Below the pieces are notes generated by a model that had not been told where the DNA came from, did not search any database, and saw only the letters and a list, made by a program, of their open reading frames with translations. Shown one piece after another: positions 45,846 to 55,543 of a DNA stretch of 64,000 nucleotides. Origin of the DNA: an uncultured Pseudomonadales bacterium (GTDB taxonomy: Bacteria; Pseudomonadota; Gammaproteobacteria; Pseudomonadales; Pseudohongiellaceae); NCBI GenBank assembly GCA_943842505.1, contig CALTDI010000023.1, positions 53,955 through 117,954 of the forward strand, read 5' to 3'. A program made the position numbers and the translations under genes. Position 1 is the stretch's first letter; every line of letters begins with the position of its first letter.

Positions 45846-48068
45846 CTAGTAACGATTCTCCGGCGCCGGCCCATAGGACAACCAGGTCCTGTTCACCTGT
45901 TGATGGACACCCGGCTTACTCCAGTCACATACGCCTGACGCAAAGACCGCCTCCAGGCGTCGCTTCTCTTCATCGGTGAATGCCACGGTGTAATCTGCAT
46001 AGTCGACGCTCTTCAGCTGACACTTCAGGATATCGTTGCTGAGCGGGCCTCCCGCTACCAGACGCATTCCCGCATGTGGTGGGTACAAGCTGTTGCAGGC
46101 GCCAGCCGTATTATCGAAAATATTCTCCGTGTCGAAATTCGGATCTTCGACGATGCGCTCTCCGTTAGGGGCAATGCAATCATTCTGCAGATCAACAGGT
46201 TTAGCGCGCACGATCTTGTCCAAATGCGAAAGCGCCGAGGTATCCGCCTGAATATTCGCCAACCACTGATCCATCAGCGCGAGGTTATCGCCGTCGATAT
46301 TCTGTTCTCGAGAGTGGCGGCGCGTTATGAAGTTTCCCGCGTGGCCATTGTCACGCTCGAGTCGCGCCCGAGTCACAAAAGAATAGACACTCGCATGGAA
46401 GTTGCCGATATCGTCTAAGTAGACACGATCATCGAGAATGGGCACCTGTGACAGGCCAGCCCCGCCACTGGTGACTCGGCCGGTCTCGTAGGCGATGCGC
46501 AGCGCGTCGTCATCGGCGATCGTTCGCTGCGGCCTCGAATTGACATCGATATCCCAGCCGCCGATCTTCTCGTTCAAATCGAGAAATAGTTCCTTGTCGA
46601 TTTTTCCTGCATTAAGGGCGAGCAATCCATACTGCACGCCGACATTGTCGTGAGGAGACTTCGCGAACTGCCTCTGCGTTTCTACCTCGGGATAGTTTTT
46701 CTCGCCAAATATATTACGCATGCCATCATATATAGAACACCTGGCGCCTTCTGGATTTGTCAGCGGATGATAGCGAGCCGATTCAGGGATCTGTGAAGAA
46801 CAGTCATCGGGCCCAACACGCTTAGGCCTATCACCAAGGGATTCATCGCAGACTGACCACATGGACCAGCCGCCGAGAATCGCTTTAGTCTCATCTGACA
46901 GTTCCTTTGCCGGATCGTTGGCATAGCTGCGCAGCAGGCTCGCACACTCCTGCGCATCGGTGAAGTAACTCACGGCATCGGCAAAGGTAAGGCTTGGCAT
47001 CAGTCCATCGAGAATTCCTGGGTAGGCGCCAGCGATGAGCAGCTGTTGCATCGCACCGCCGGAACCGCCATTACCGATCGTGTAACGCGGCTCACCGTAG
47101 GACTCGATGAAATGCTCTTTTACCATCATCGCCGTTTCTGCCGAGAGCACATCGTTGCATCCGCCCTGGGCATTCACGTTCAAAGTAGACGACGCCACCG
47201 CATAGCCCTTGCTCAACATGCCCTGCCTTAGCACGCCTCCTGTCGAATTGCCCTGGAAGTAACCTGCCTCGCACCCACCTCCGAAGGTATAGACGAGCCG
47301 TCCGTTCCATTGCGGCGAGGGAGCAAGCGCGCTAGGCGCAGTAGAAGACGGATCATGCAAGATGGCGATCTGATAGATGGCACGATTAATAGTGCCGGTT
47401 TCGATGCGCACTATAAAAGGGACTTCGACTTCTTCTATCGTGTTAGTGAAGGCCATGTCCTGAGGTCGAAGCTGCAGATCTGCTAGCGGCTTGAACACGG
47501 CATCCGTGTCTGTCGATTGATACACATAGTCGACGCGCGTTGCCAGAGAGCAGTCGCTATCGATTGCCCTATCGTCTATATAGTCGCCGTTGCCGATAGC
47601 GAATCGGCGCTTGTGCCCATCGCTGTCCGCCGCAAGATCAGACAGGCAGAAGTAAGGACTCTGTTGCTCACCCGAAAATATTGGTCCGCTGCGGGGATAG
47701 TTCACCACCTCCAGTTCCGCCGAGCGCTCTCCGGCCACGACAGAGATAGTGGTATTTCCCTGAGGGAGGCCTTCTACGAGGGCTTGATAGCGGTTTACTT
47801 GGGCAGATTCTTCCAGGGCTGACAGTGAGGCCGTTATCGCCTTTCCATCGACCTGCAGCTGAAGCTGGTTCGCCGTCGAACTACTGTTAATCTCCACGAG
47901 AATATTGCCGCCGCTTATTAGATGAGATTGGTTGGACACCGGCCTGATACTGAGAACCTGAGTCACTGCCGGAACATTGTTATCCGGCGAGCAGGCGGCG
48001 AGAATAGCCAAGGCGGCGACGACTGTCATGTGCAAAATGGCTGTTGAGCGGGCGTGAAAATTAAGCAT
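45846..48068 (-). CDS. DUF6351 family lipoprotein (hydrolase-like)
   Basis: A 740-aa exported protein with a lipobox (AALAILAAC, Cys about residue 27), an N-terminal Ig-like domain (SIRPVSNQSHLISGGNILVE) and a large C-terminal region that looks like an alpha/beta-hydrolase: GRLVYTFGGGCEAGYFQGNS (oxyanion-type Gly run), YTIGNGGSGGAMQQLLIAGA (a GxSxG-like nucleophile) and late VDYADYTVAFTDEEKRRLEA. This matches the DUF6351/tannase-related group as I recall it; substrate unknown. Stands alone, divergent from aceE. No damage. Confidence 0.75.
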   Translation of the reverse strand: MLNFHARSTAILHMTVVAALAILAACSPDNNVPAVTQVLSIRPVSNQSHLISGGNILVEINSSSTANQLQLQVDGKAITASLSALEESAQVNRYQALVEGLPQGNTTISVVAGERSAELEVVNYPRSGPIFSGEQQSPYFCLSDLAADSDGHKRRFAIGNGDYIDDRAIDSDCSLATRVDYVYQSTDTDAVFKPLADLQLRPQDMAFTNTIEEVEVPFIVRIETGTINRAIYQIAILHDPSSTAPSALAPSPQWNGRLVYTFGGGCEAGYFQGNSTGGVLRQGMLSKGYAVASSTLNVNAQGGCNDVLSAETAMMVKEHFIESYGEPRYTIGNGGSGGAMQQLLIAGAYPGILDGLMPSLTFADAVSYFTDAQECASLLRSYANDPAKELSDETKAILGGWSMWSVCDESLGDRPKRVGPDDCSSQIPESARYHPLTNPEGARCSIYDGMRNIFGEKNYPEVETQRQFAKSPHDNVGVQYGLLALNAGKIDKELFLDLNEKIGGWDIDVNSRPQRTIADDDALRIAYETGRVTSGGAGLSQVPILDDRVYLDDIGNFHASVYSFVTRARLERDNGHAGNFITRRHSREQNIDGDNLALMDQWLANIQADTSALSHLDKIVRAKPVDLQNDCIAPNGERIVEDPNFDTENIFDNTAGACNSLYPPHAGMRLVAGGPLSNDILKCQLKSVDYADYTVAFTDEEKRRLEAVFASGVCDWSKPGVHQQVNRTWLSYGPAPENRY

Positions 48069-48185
48069 TTGATGACCCCGATTTGGTGTTAGTCTTATTG
48101 GGTTGTTTCGTATTTATGAGCTATGAGGCAGGCTGCCACAATAGCCTCGTCTTCTTGATGTTTCAAACTGTACCATTGTGCAATT

Positions 48186-50858
48186 ATGAATAACAAATCG
48201 ACACCGCAAACTGGCATTGAAGCTGATATCGCCGAGTGGCTGGAGGCGCTGGAGAATATCCGCGATTGCTACGGCGACGGCGGTATTAAGACGCTACTGG
48301 ACGATTTGAATGAATGGAGTCGCAATCGAGATATCCCGCTTTCCGAAGGCCAGTTCAATTCCCCCTATCTCAATACCATTTCGGTCTCCGCAGAACCTGA
48401 CTATCCCGGCGACATCGATCTAGAGAAGTCTATCGAGAATATACTGCGCTGGAATGCTATGGCCATGGTGCTGCAAGGCCAGGATTCCGGCGCTGGCGTA
48501 GGCGGCCATATAGCGACCTACGCCTCGGCTGCGACCATGATGGAAGTTGGCTTCAACCATATCTTCCGCAAGCGCTCGGCGAACTACGGTGGCGACCTGA
48601 TCATTCCACAGCCGCATACCTCACCAGGTGTCTACGCTCGCTCCTGGCTCGAGGGCAGGCTGGACACTACGCAACTCGAAAACTATCGACGCGAATTACA
48701 GCCCCGTGCGGGGCTCACCTCCTACCCCCATCCCCGCTCCATGCCTGACTACTGGCAGGTAGCGAATGCCTCGATGGGACTCTCCACACCTACGGCTATC
48801 TATCAGGCGCGCTTCGCCAAGTATCTGGAGAACAGAGGCTTAAAAGCCAAGATGGGCGGCAAGGTCTGGTGCTTCATAGGCGATGGCGAAACCGATGAGC
48901 CGGAAGTCCTAGGCACCATAAACATCGCCGCCAGGGAAAAGCTGGACAACCTCGTTCTGGTGGTAAATTGCAATCTGCAGAGACTGGATGGGCCGGTGCG
49001 CGGTAACGGCAAGATAATTCAGGAGCTAGAGGCCTCGTTTAAAGGATCTGGCTGGAATGTCATCAAGGTGATCTGGGGTTCGGGCTGGGACAGACTGCTC
49101 GATGAGGATAACAACGGCAGCCTGCGCAAGCGCATGGAGGAATGCGTAGATGGCGACTACCAACGTTACTCGATTCTTCCCGGAGAGCATCAGCGAGAAC
49201 ATTGGGTTGATGGCAACCCCCAACTCGAGGCGATGATGAACTCGTTGAATGACGATGAGGTGAAACAGATAAAGCGCGGCGGTCAGGACGTTAAGAAGAT
49301 CTACGCCGCCTTCGACGCTGCCGCAAAATGCAGTGACAAGCCCACTGTGGTTCTGGTCAAGACAGTGAAGGGCGATGGCATCATCGGCGCCGAGGGCAGC
49401 AATACAGTCCATCAGAAGAAAAATCTCGACAGCGAGCAGCGCCTGCAGATAGCGAAGAGTTTTGGCATTCCACTCGACGAGGATGCGATATGCCGTGCCG
49501 AATTCTACAAGCCGGATGCCGACAGCGCTGAGATTGAGTACCTGAAGGCGCGGCGGGAAGCCCTGGGCGGCCCGATACCGGTTCGCGAAACCAGCTGCGC
49601 CAAGCTCTCGCCTCCCCCATTAGAATCATTCAAAACGCTCACCGATGGCTCCAGCACTAGAGCCCAGTCGACGACCATGGCATTGGTTCGAATTCTTTCG
49701 GTGCTGCTACGCGAGAAGTCACTGAACAAATACATCGTTCCCATCGTCCCCGATGAAGCCCGAACATTTGGCTTGGAGGCCTTGTTCAAGATTGCCGGTA
49801 TTTTTTCCTTGCAAGGCCAACATTACACACCGGTCGATGCAGATACTCTGCTCGCCTATCGCGAGGCGGAAGATGGGCAGATACTGCAGGAAGGCATTTG
49901 TGAAACCGGCGCGCTCGCTTCGTTCCTCGCGGCGGGAACCGCCTATTCCATTCACGGCCTGCCGATGATTCCGTTTTACTTCTTCTATTCGATCTTCGGT
50001 TTTCAGCGCGTGGGCGACATGATCTGGACCTGTGGCGATATGTTGTGCCGCGGCTTTCTTATTGGCGGTACCGCAGGTCGAACGACCTTGAATGGCGAAG
50101 GAATTCAACATCAGGATGGTCATTCCCAGATCCTTGCGAACACCTACCCTAATCTGAAGAGTTATGACCCTGCCTTCGCCTATGAGTTGGTAGTAATAGT
50201 CCGTGAAGGCATTCGTCGCATGTACGAGCAGCAGGAGAATATCTTCTACTACCTGACCGCCTACAATGAAAACTATCTGATGCCTTCCATGCCGAAGACG
50301 AAAGATGTAGCGCAGAAGATAGCAGCCGGAGGCTATCTTCTAAGCAGCACGAAGAAAGAAAGTGAGAGCGAAATTCACCTCCTCGGTAGCGGCTCGATAA
50401 TGCAACAGGTTCTGAACGCGAGAGACCTGCTAGAAGAAAAAGGCTTTGCCGTTTCGGTATGGAGTATCACCAGTTACAACGAACTACTGCGAGACGCAGA
50501 GCAATGCGAGCGCGAAAACCGGCTTCACCCTTTCGCGAAAGCCGTGACTCCCTATATAGAAAAACTCTTTAAGAACACTAGCGGTAGCTACGTCGCCGCG
50601 AGCGATTACATGAAGATCTTCGCCAACAGCATCGCCCCCTGGATGCCTGAACATTTTACGGCGCTGGGTACCGATGGCTACGGATTGAGTGAGTCACGCG
50701 CAGACCTGCGCGAGTATTTTGAGATTAGCCCTGATTATATTAGCCATGCGGCATTGGTGGGTTTGTACAAGCTCGGCAAGCTAGACGCGGCACAATTGCA
50801 GAGGCACATAGAAGGCCTGAATATAGATCCAGACAAGACGAACCCGATGCATCACTAG
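48186..50858 (+). CDS. aceE: pyruvate dehydrogenase E1 component (homodimeric)
   Basis: Thiamine-diphosphate enzyme that decarboxylates pyruvate and passes the acetyl group to lipoyl-E2, 890 aa. The ThDP/Mg motif is GDGETDEPEVLG ... LVLVVNCNLQRLDG; the substrate region VRGNGKIIQELE and the second-half catalytic segments (YFFYSIFGFQRVGDMIW, GRTTLNGEGIQHQDGHS) are those of AceE. Complete. No aceF (E2) or lpd follows; downstream is a convergent VOC gene, so E2 must be elsewhere in the genome. Confidence 0.95.
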   Translation: MNNKSTPQTGIEADIAEWLEALENIRDCYGDGGIKTLLDDLNEWSRNRDIPLSEGQFNSPYLNTISVSAEPDYPGDIDLEKSIENILRWNAMAMVLQGQDSGAGVGGHIATYASAATMMEVGFNHIFRKRSANYGGDLIIPQPHTSPGVYARSWLEGRLDTTQLENYRRELQPRAGLTSYPHPRSMPDYWQVANASMGLSTPTAIYQARFAKYLENRGLKAKMGGKVWCFIGDGETDEPEVLGTINIAAREKLDNLVLVVNCNLQRLDGPVRGNGKIIQELEASFKGSGWNVIKVIWGSGWDRLLDEDNNGSLRKRMEECVDGDYQRYSILPGEHQREHWVDGNPQLEAMMNSLNDDEVKQIKRGGQDVKKIYAAFDAAAKCSDKPTVVLVKTVKGDGIIGAEGSNTVHQKKNLDSEQRLQIAKSFGIPLDEDAICRAEFYKPDADSAEIEYLKARREALGGPIPVRETSCAKLSPPPLESFKTLTDGSSTRAQSTTMALVRILSVLLREKSLNKYIVPIVPDEARTFGLEALFKIAGIFSLQGQHYTPVDADTLLAYREAEDGQILQEGICETGALASFLAAGTAYSIHGLPMIPFYFFYSIFGFQRVGDMIWTCGDMLCRGFLIGGTAGRTTLNGEGIQHQDGHSQILANTYPNLKSYDPAFAYELVVIVREGIRRMYEQQENIFYYLTAYNENYLMPSMPKTKDVAQKIAAGGYLLSSTKKESESEIHLLGSGSIMQQVLNARDLLEEKGFAVSVWSITSYNELLRDAEQCERENRLHPFAKAVTPYIEKLFKNTSGSYVAASDYMKIFANSIAPWMPEHFTALGTDGYGLSESRADLREYFEISPDYISHAALVGLYKLGKLDAAQLQRHIEGLNIDPDKTNPMHH

Positions 50859-50891
50859 CGACGGGTTTCGTCATCGGAAACTGGAAGCGAG

Positions 50892-51662
50892 CTAGGGTTC
50901 TACCAACTCAATTCTTACGCCATCGGGACCTTCGGCAAAGGCGATGCGAATGGTACGAAACTCCCGCGGGTCCATCGAGAAAGCCACACCGTTTGCCTTC
51001 AATTCGGCCTCGGTTGCGGTGAGGTCGGCAAACTTCCAGCCTAGATGGTCAAAGCTTCGACCCTGAGTTGGCGCGACTTCTTCTCTGGCCTGGCTCACTA
51101 GCAACAGGATGTCGCCATAATTAAGTGCGGGTAATGCGCCCTTCCACTGCTCCCTTTCTCCACCAAAATTTTCGCCATACCAGTCAAGTGTGCCCGCGGG
51201 GTCTGGCGATGACAGATGCAGGTGGTGCATGCCACGCAGCTGAGGGTCGTCGATGATTTCGATTTTCGTGCCCCAGGGATCCTCGACGAAACCAATCTGC
51301 ATGCCGCTGAATTCCCTTAGCTCGCCCAGCTGTCTGCCGCCGTCGGCAACGACATTGGCAACCACCTCGGCTACGTTGCTCATCGAGAACCCAAAATGAT
51401 CCACGCCGGAACCGACCGAGCCTTCGCCGGGGTCGCGCTCGAAGAAGATCACCGCGATGTCGCCGTACATAACTCTATCGATGGGATAGCTGGTGTCGGT
51501 AGAGCGCAGAAAACGAGCCGCTTCTCCGCCAAAATGCTTAACGTACCAGTTGACCGCTTCCTGGGAACTGGTAGCTGCTAAATGAATATGATCGTAGGGT
51601 GCGGCGAACGTCTTTGTAGACGCGCTAAGGAATAATACCGTGAGTAAGAGCAATTTTTTCAT
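50892..51662 (-). CDS. exported protein with two VOC (glyoxalase-fold) domains
   Basis: A 256-aa protein from 51662 (MKKLLLLTVLFLSASTKTFA) with a signal peptide and two vicinal-oxygen-chelate domains: DHIHLAATSSQEAVNWYVKH to KIEIID and MHHLHLSSPDPAGTLDWYGE to IELVEP. Each repeat keeps a potential metal His near its start (HIHL, HHLHL) and a Glu at the end. Exported VOC proteins are unusual; the substrate is unknown. The 51722 start of the longer frame is not supported by a signal. GAGG precedes the chosen ATG. First-last neighbour of the DUF4159 gene. Confidence 0.78.
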   Translation of the reverse strand: MKKLLLLTVLFLSASTKTFAAPYDHIHLAATSSQEAVNWYVKHFGGEAARFLRSTDTSYPIDRVMYGDIAVIFFERDPGEGSVGSGVDHFGFSMSNVAEVVANVVADGGRQLGELREFSGMQIGFVEDPWGTKIEIIDDPQLRGMHHLHLSSPDPAGTLDWYGENFGGEREQWKGALPALNYGDILLLVSQAREEVAPTQGRSFDHLGWKFADLTATEAELKANGVAFSMDPREFRTIRIAFAEGPDGVRIELVEP

Positions 51663-51721
51663 GAGCTGCCTCGTTAGTGTTTTCTCTATTCTTCTTTTTG
51701 CTGGCAGCGATTCGGTGCACA

Positions 51722-52501
51722 CTAGTGCGTCATAGAATAAACCAGATAGTTTATACCTAACCGGTAGGCAGCATTTGCATAGCGCGTTGGGTAGGATGGA
51801 TGATAGGTGTGCTCCCAGCCATCTCCCATATCGGAATTCCAGTTAATCAGAACCATGACGCGGCCCTCGTCGTCGAGAATCGCATGGTTCGTCGCGTAGT
51901 TGATTCCCTGTTCGCCCATGTCATCGTTTCGATACAGCGCCGGTATCATCTGCGGGCCATCAATATCGTAGTAGACATGAAATATCTCATGATCGGCCTT
52001 TAGCTCTACGACCTCACGGTCTGGGAAAACCAAACTGAAGGCGGCATAGAAATTATCCCATTGCCGCTGGCCCCAGAAATCGTCGATGAGCAGGAAGCCG
52101 CCGCGCAACAGGTACTCGCGCATATTCTCGACTTCGTTGGGAGTTAGGGAGAGACCTCCACCCTGACCTACTTCCAGCATGTAGAGGAAGGGGTAGTCGA
52201 AAATTTTCTCGTCGTCGAAGCGCAGCACGATGGGCTCGCTCATCACGCGTATATTGGTTAGGCGCGAAACGCCACGCAAGAAGTTAATATCGGCATCGGG
52301 GAAATCGATAGACCAGGGACCATAGCCGAAGCCGCCCCCGTAGTAGGTATCGAACTGCACGCGCACGAAGTTAAATTCACCCGCATCGTCGTAGACTAAT
52401 TCCGTAAGATCGTCTTCCGCCGCGAATGCAGTCATAGACAGGCTGCCAAGCAGCAAGGCGATCGTTGTGATTAGTGTATGAGGTTTCGCGAACAACGGCA
52501 T
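51722..52501 (-). CDS. exported DUF4159 protein
   Basis: A 259-aa protein with a signal peptide (TTIALLLGSLSMTAFAAED) and the DUF4159 fold, a ThuA/glutamine-amidotransferase-like domain: FVRVQFDTYYGGGFGYGPWS, YPFLYMLEVGQGGGLSLTPN, LRGGFLLIDDFWGQRQWDNF and the C-terminal LINWNSDMGDGWEH. Members occur near periplasmic oxidation modules but have no established activity. Followed 60 bases later by the VOC gene on the same strand. Confidence 0.8.
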   Translation of the reverse strand: MPLFAKPHTLITTIALLLGSLSMTAFAAEDDLTELVYDDAGEFNFVRVQFDTYYGGGFGYGPWSIDFPDADINFLRGVSRLTNIRVMSEPIVLRFDDEKIFDYPFLYMLEVGQGGGLSLTPNEVENMREYLLRGGFLLIDDFWGQRQWDNFYAAFSLVFPDREVVELKADHEIFHVYYDIDGPQMIPALYRNDDMGEQGINYATNHAILDDEGRVMVLINWNSDMGDGWEHTYHPSYPTRYANAAYRLGINYLVYSMTH

Positions 52502-52589
52502 AGCTTAAGGTATTTCTGCAGGCTGCGTTAGTGGGCTTGAAGGAAGGCTTAGTGTGTCTGGATTCCCGCAAATATTCAAGCACCGAAGA

Positions 52590-53528
52590 CTACTGCGCTA
52601 GGGATGCGCAGTAGTCTTCGGAACTTATTGCGGGTGTGAACCAGATGAAGTCATAGGCCTGCAATTCACCGAATTGCTGCAGGTAGTCCGCCGGCTCATC
52701 GCTGGAAGCATCTACCTCCAGAAAGGCGAGAGAAAGGATCTGCCCGTCTTGCAAGCCTGCCTGTGCGTGCAATAGATAGTTCGGCACGCCCAAGTCGCGA
52801 CGAATATGATAATTGCCAGCGATGAGTATTTGCGCCTGCCTGCCCGAGTTAGCACTCAGGCTTGCCGCCATCGCAAAATCCCTAGCCTGTTGCACTCCCA
52901 CCATGGCCGGAAACTGCGATTCAGGCAGCATACCGCAGTGGCTCTCGTCGATGTCCTTGGTTAGTGCAGCCATGGCCGCTTCGCCCAACACATCGGCAAT
53001 CTCGGCAGATGTCGGCTCTCCATAAACCTGCATCATCTCTTCATTACTTATATTTGCAGCGCGAATGTTCACGCCCGCGTCCATAGCACTGCGCACGAGG
53101 GGGCCATAGTAATCCCAGTCCCAGCCGTCATTATCCCACTGCAGATACTCGTTGATCGCCTCCAGGCTGTCTAGCTGCTGCGACCCAAGGTTCTCCAGGA
53201 GTGGCTGTTGCTCGCTGCTCATCATCTCGAAGGAAACGCTGTATGTTCTGCCTGCCTGCAACATATGGTCAAGCACTTGTAGCTGTAGCGCGTGGTGATC
53301 CGGATTGTCGTGCTTCTCTCCTAAAAGAAGGTAATTGACCCCTTCTGCCCTAGTGAGCAATTCATCAGGCTCCACGAATCGATCGCGTCGACTGTCCCAG
53401 ATCGCGCCTACTAAAGGATGATCTGCATAGAGTTGCGACTGCCATTGTTGCCCCTGGTTCAGTTGCGCCGATACGCAGCCCGAGCAGAGCAACAAGACTA
53501 AAGAGAGCGTAGATTTAATTGGTTCCAC
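52590..53528 (-). CDS. ChaN/Tiki-superfamily lipoprotein
   Basis: A 312-aa lipoprotein (lipobox LLCSGC) with a ChaN-type domain: YLLLGEKHDNPDHHALQLQV contains the Glu-His-Asp-His cluster of the TraB/ChaN/Tiki group; SVSFEMMSSEQQPLLENL and ILIAGNYHIRRDLGVPNYL carry the other conserved Glu and the GxxH signature. ChaN of Campylobacter is a haem-binding iron-uptake lipoprotein; other members are metalloproteases. Overlaps the upstream cytochrome c gene by 14 bases, suggesting coupling. Confidence 0.85.
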   Translation of the reverse strand: MEPIKSTLSLVLLLCSGCVSAQLNQGQQWQSQLYADHPLVGAIWDSRRDRFVEPDELLTRAEGVNYLLLGEKHDNPDHHALQLQVLDHMLQAGRTYSVSFEMMSSEQQPLLENLGSQQLDSLEAINEYLQWDNDGWDWDYYGPLVRSAMDAGVNIRAANISNEEMMQVYGEPTSAEIADVLGEAAMAALTKDIDESHCGMLPESQFPAMVGVQQARDFAMAASLSANSGRQAQILIAGNYHIRRDLGVPNYLLHAQAGLQDGQILSLAFLEVDASSDEPADYLQQFGELQAYDFIWFTPAISSEDYCASLAQ

Positions 53529-54003
53529 CCATTTGCATCCATTGTTGGTAAATGTCGTCGGTCCAGAAACTTTGAAAATAAGCGATCGCTGCCAGTTTCT
53601 CAGCGTCGTCTAACACGTCGATAAAAGCTGGCATCTTGCCGCCCAGAGATTCACCTCCATAGTTAACTACCTGCAGTAGAATCTCTTGGGGATGATGCCA
53701 GGCATGAGCCGAGCCGTTCAGTGGCGGGGGTGGGAAGGAGCCGTCATCGAGGCGCGCACGCCAATCTTCGACAGTGCCCTGAGCCTGCGCCCCGTGACAC
53801 ACGGCGCAGTTCTGCGCGAAGACCTCACTGCCCAGGGCTTTCTGCTCACCCGAGTACCATCGAGACACTACTGAGGACGAGACCGAGTTTGCTGCCTGAG
53901 TCATCGAGGCACCTGAATCTGAAACCGACGCTTGCTTGCTGCAAGCAATCAGGGCGAGGGCGAAGAAACCGGTCAATAGTATTCTGCTAAGATTAATCAT
54001 CAT
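53515..54003 (-). CDS. cytochrome c lipoprotein
   Basis: Exported cytochrome c, 162 aa from 54003 (MMINLSRILLTGFFALALIAC), with lipobox ALIAC and one haem site CAVCH followed by GAQAQG; the Met ligand is probably in GGKMPAFIDVLDD. Start taken at the double ATG; the longer frame is out of keeping with a signal peptide. It overlaps sixA (upstream) and ChaN (downstream), so a three-gene unit is likely, possibly linking redox chemistry to haem or iron handling. Confidence 0.8.
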   Translation of the reverse strand: MMINLSRILLTGFFALALIACSKQASVSDSGASMTQAANSVSSSVVSRWYSGEQKALGSEVFAQNCAVCHGAQAQGTVEDWRARLDDGSFPPPPLNGSAHAWHHPQEILLQVVNYGGESLGGKMPAFIDVLDDAEKLAAIAYFQSFWTDDIYQQWMQMGGTN

Positions 54004-54502
54004 GGTTATCTGCAGTCTTCTTTGGGTACTCGAAATAAACAAGCTCGGCACTGGCAAACTCAATTTCCGACCACTCGTTGATAGACAGGCTAAGCTCGAC
54101 CAGGCCACAGGTTGGAATATTATCGATATCACTGCCGGCCATTTCGTTTACAAAGTCGGTAATCGCGGGGTTGTGACCCACCAACATAGCCCCATTGCAG
54201 TCGTCGTCTAACAAGCTTGCCGCCTTGAGAAACATCGGGGAACCCGCGAAATACAATTCTGGGTTACTACCCACTTTATCACTCACAACGCCGAGTTGCT
54301 GCGCCCACATCTTCGCTGTAGTTTTTGTACGAACTGCTGGGCTACAGATAATGCAATCGACACTGCCGCCCCTGGCCTTGAATCGCTCGACCATCGTTGG
54401 TACGTCGCCTATGCCACGCTGGGCCAATGGCCGCTCAAAATCTTTTAGATCCGGATTGTCCCAGCTGGATTTTGCGTGACGAAGCAGATAGAGGGTTTTC
54501 AT
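53993..54502 (-). CDS. sixA: phosphohistidine phosphatase SixA
   Basis: Histidine phosphatase of the RHG family, 169 aa, which dephosphorylates histidine phosphocarrier proteins such as ArcB or NPr. N-terminal MKTLYLLRHAKSSWDN carries the RH motif; the second active-site His is in MLVGHNPAITDFVNEMAG. Complete; overlaps the cytochrome c start by about 11 bases. Confidence 0.9.
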   Translation of the reverse strand: MKTLYLLRHAKSSWDNPDLKDFERPLAQRGIGDVPTMVERFKARGGSVDCIICSPAVRTKTTAKMWAQQLGVVSDKVGSNPELYFAGSPMFLKAASLLDDDCNGAMLVGHNPAITDFVNEMAGSDIDNIPTCGLVELSLSINEWSEIEFASAELVYFEYPKKTADNHDD

Positions 54503-54705
54503 CGATAGATTCTGATGTGTAAATCTAGGTGCGTGAAGAACGGCTAAGGGCTGTAAGAATCAGCATACTAGAGCCTTATACCCCATATAGACTACCAACT
54601 CCAGAAATCTCGGCCCGACATCTCGCCAATAATGCGTAGCTCTAAATAGCAATTTGCAGGGCCTGTCTGTAGAATCCCGCGCCTTCACAACTCGGGGATT
54701 CAAAA

Positions 54706-55419
54706 ATGAGAAATGTACTAGCCTTTGGCCTTAGCTGTCTGATATCGGTATTCAGCCTGAGCGCCTACTCGCAAGAAGAGTCGGGACTTGCAACACAGGT
54801 GGAGTTTGGTGCCATCTTCACTTCCGGTAACACAGAAAATGAAAACATCAAATACAAGATAGTTTTGGATTGGGTCCAACAGAACTGGGACTATAAATTT
54901 ACCAGTGACGGCTTTCGCTCTTCTCAGGACGGCATATCCAATGCGCAGCGGCTCTACCATAGCGCCAGCGCTAACTACACGATCAACGAAGTGAGTTATG
55001 CGCAGGGTCGTGTGGCCTATGAGAACGACAAATTTAGTGGTTTCGATAACCAGTCGGACGTCACCTTTAGTTATGGTCGAAATGTGCTACAGAACAGAGA
55101 CAATATGTCCCTGGCGCTAACCGCCGGTGTGGGTGCGCGTAGATCGGTAATCGAGGGCGACGCCGACACCGAAGGGCTGGTGCGTTTTTCTGCCAACTAT
55201 CTATGGAACCTTTCCGAGTCTGCCGATTTCATTCAAGACTTCAGCGTGGACGCGGGCAGTAATAGCAGCATCTACCGAACCGAGACAGGGATTCAAACAG
55301 ACATCCTCGAGAATCTGTCATTGAAATTCACTGTTAAGGTTAAGCACCAGACTGACGTACCTATAAATAGAGAGAAGACGGATACTGAAACCGCTATCAC
55401 TCTAGTGCTAAACTTTTAG
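54706..55419 (+). CDS. DUF481 outer-membrane-barrel-like protein
   Basis: A 237-aa exported protein with a signal peptide ending near AYSQE and a DUF481 (YdiY-like) body: TQVEFGAIFTSGNTENENIK, alternating polar/hydrophobic beta strands, and the C-terminal ITLVLNF with a terminal Phe typical of outer-membrane barrels assembled by BAM. Function unknown. Stands alone with a GGGGATT upstream site. Confidence 0.85.
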   Translation: MRNVLAFGLSCLISVFSLSAYSQEESGLATQVEFGAIFTSGNTENENIKYKIVLDWVQQNWDYKFTSDGFRSSQDGISNAQRLYHSASANYTINEVSYAQGRVAYENDKFSGFDNQSDVTFSYGRNVLQNRDNMSLALTAGVGARRSVIEGDADTEGLVRFSANYLWNLSESADFIQDFSVDAGSNSSIYRTETGIQTDILENLSLKFTVKVKHQTDVPINREKTDTETAITLVLNF

Positions 55420-55543
55420 GAGTTTGCTGACTCTGCTATAACTAAGTCCCGGGGCTCACTGCGAGGCTCGGGACTAGCTGTAGAACTTACTCTCTAGAGC
55501 CGGGCAAACACCTTGTACTTTTATCGTACTTTCGAGGTTACCT

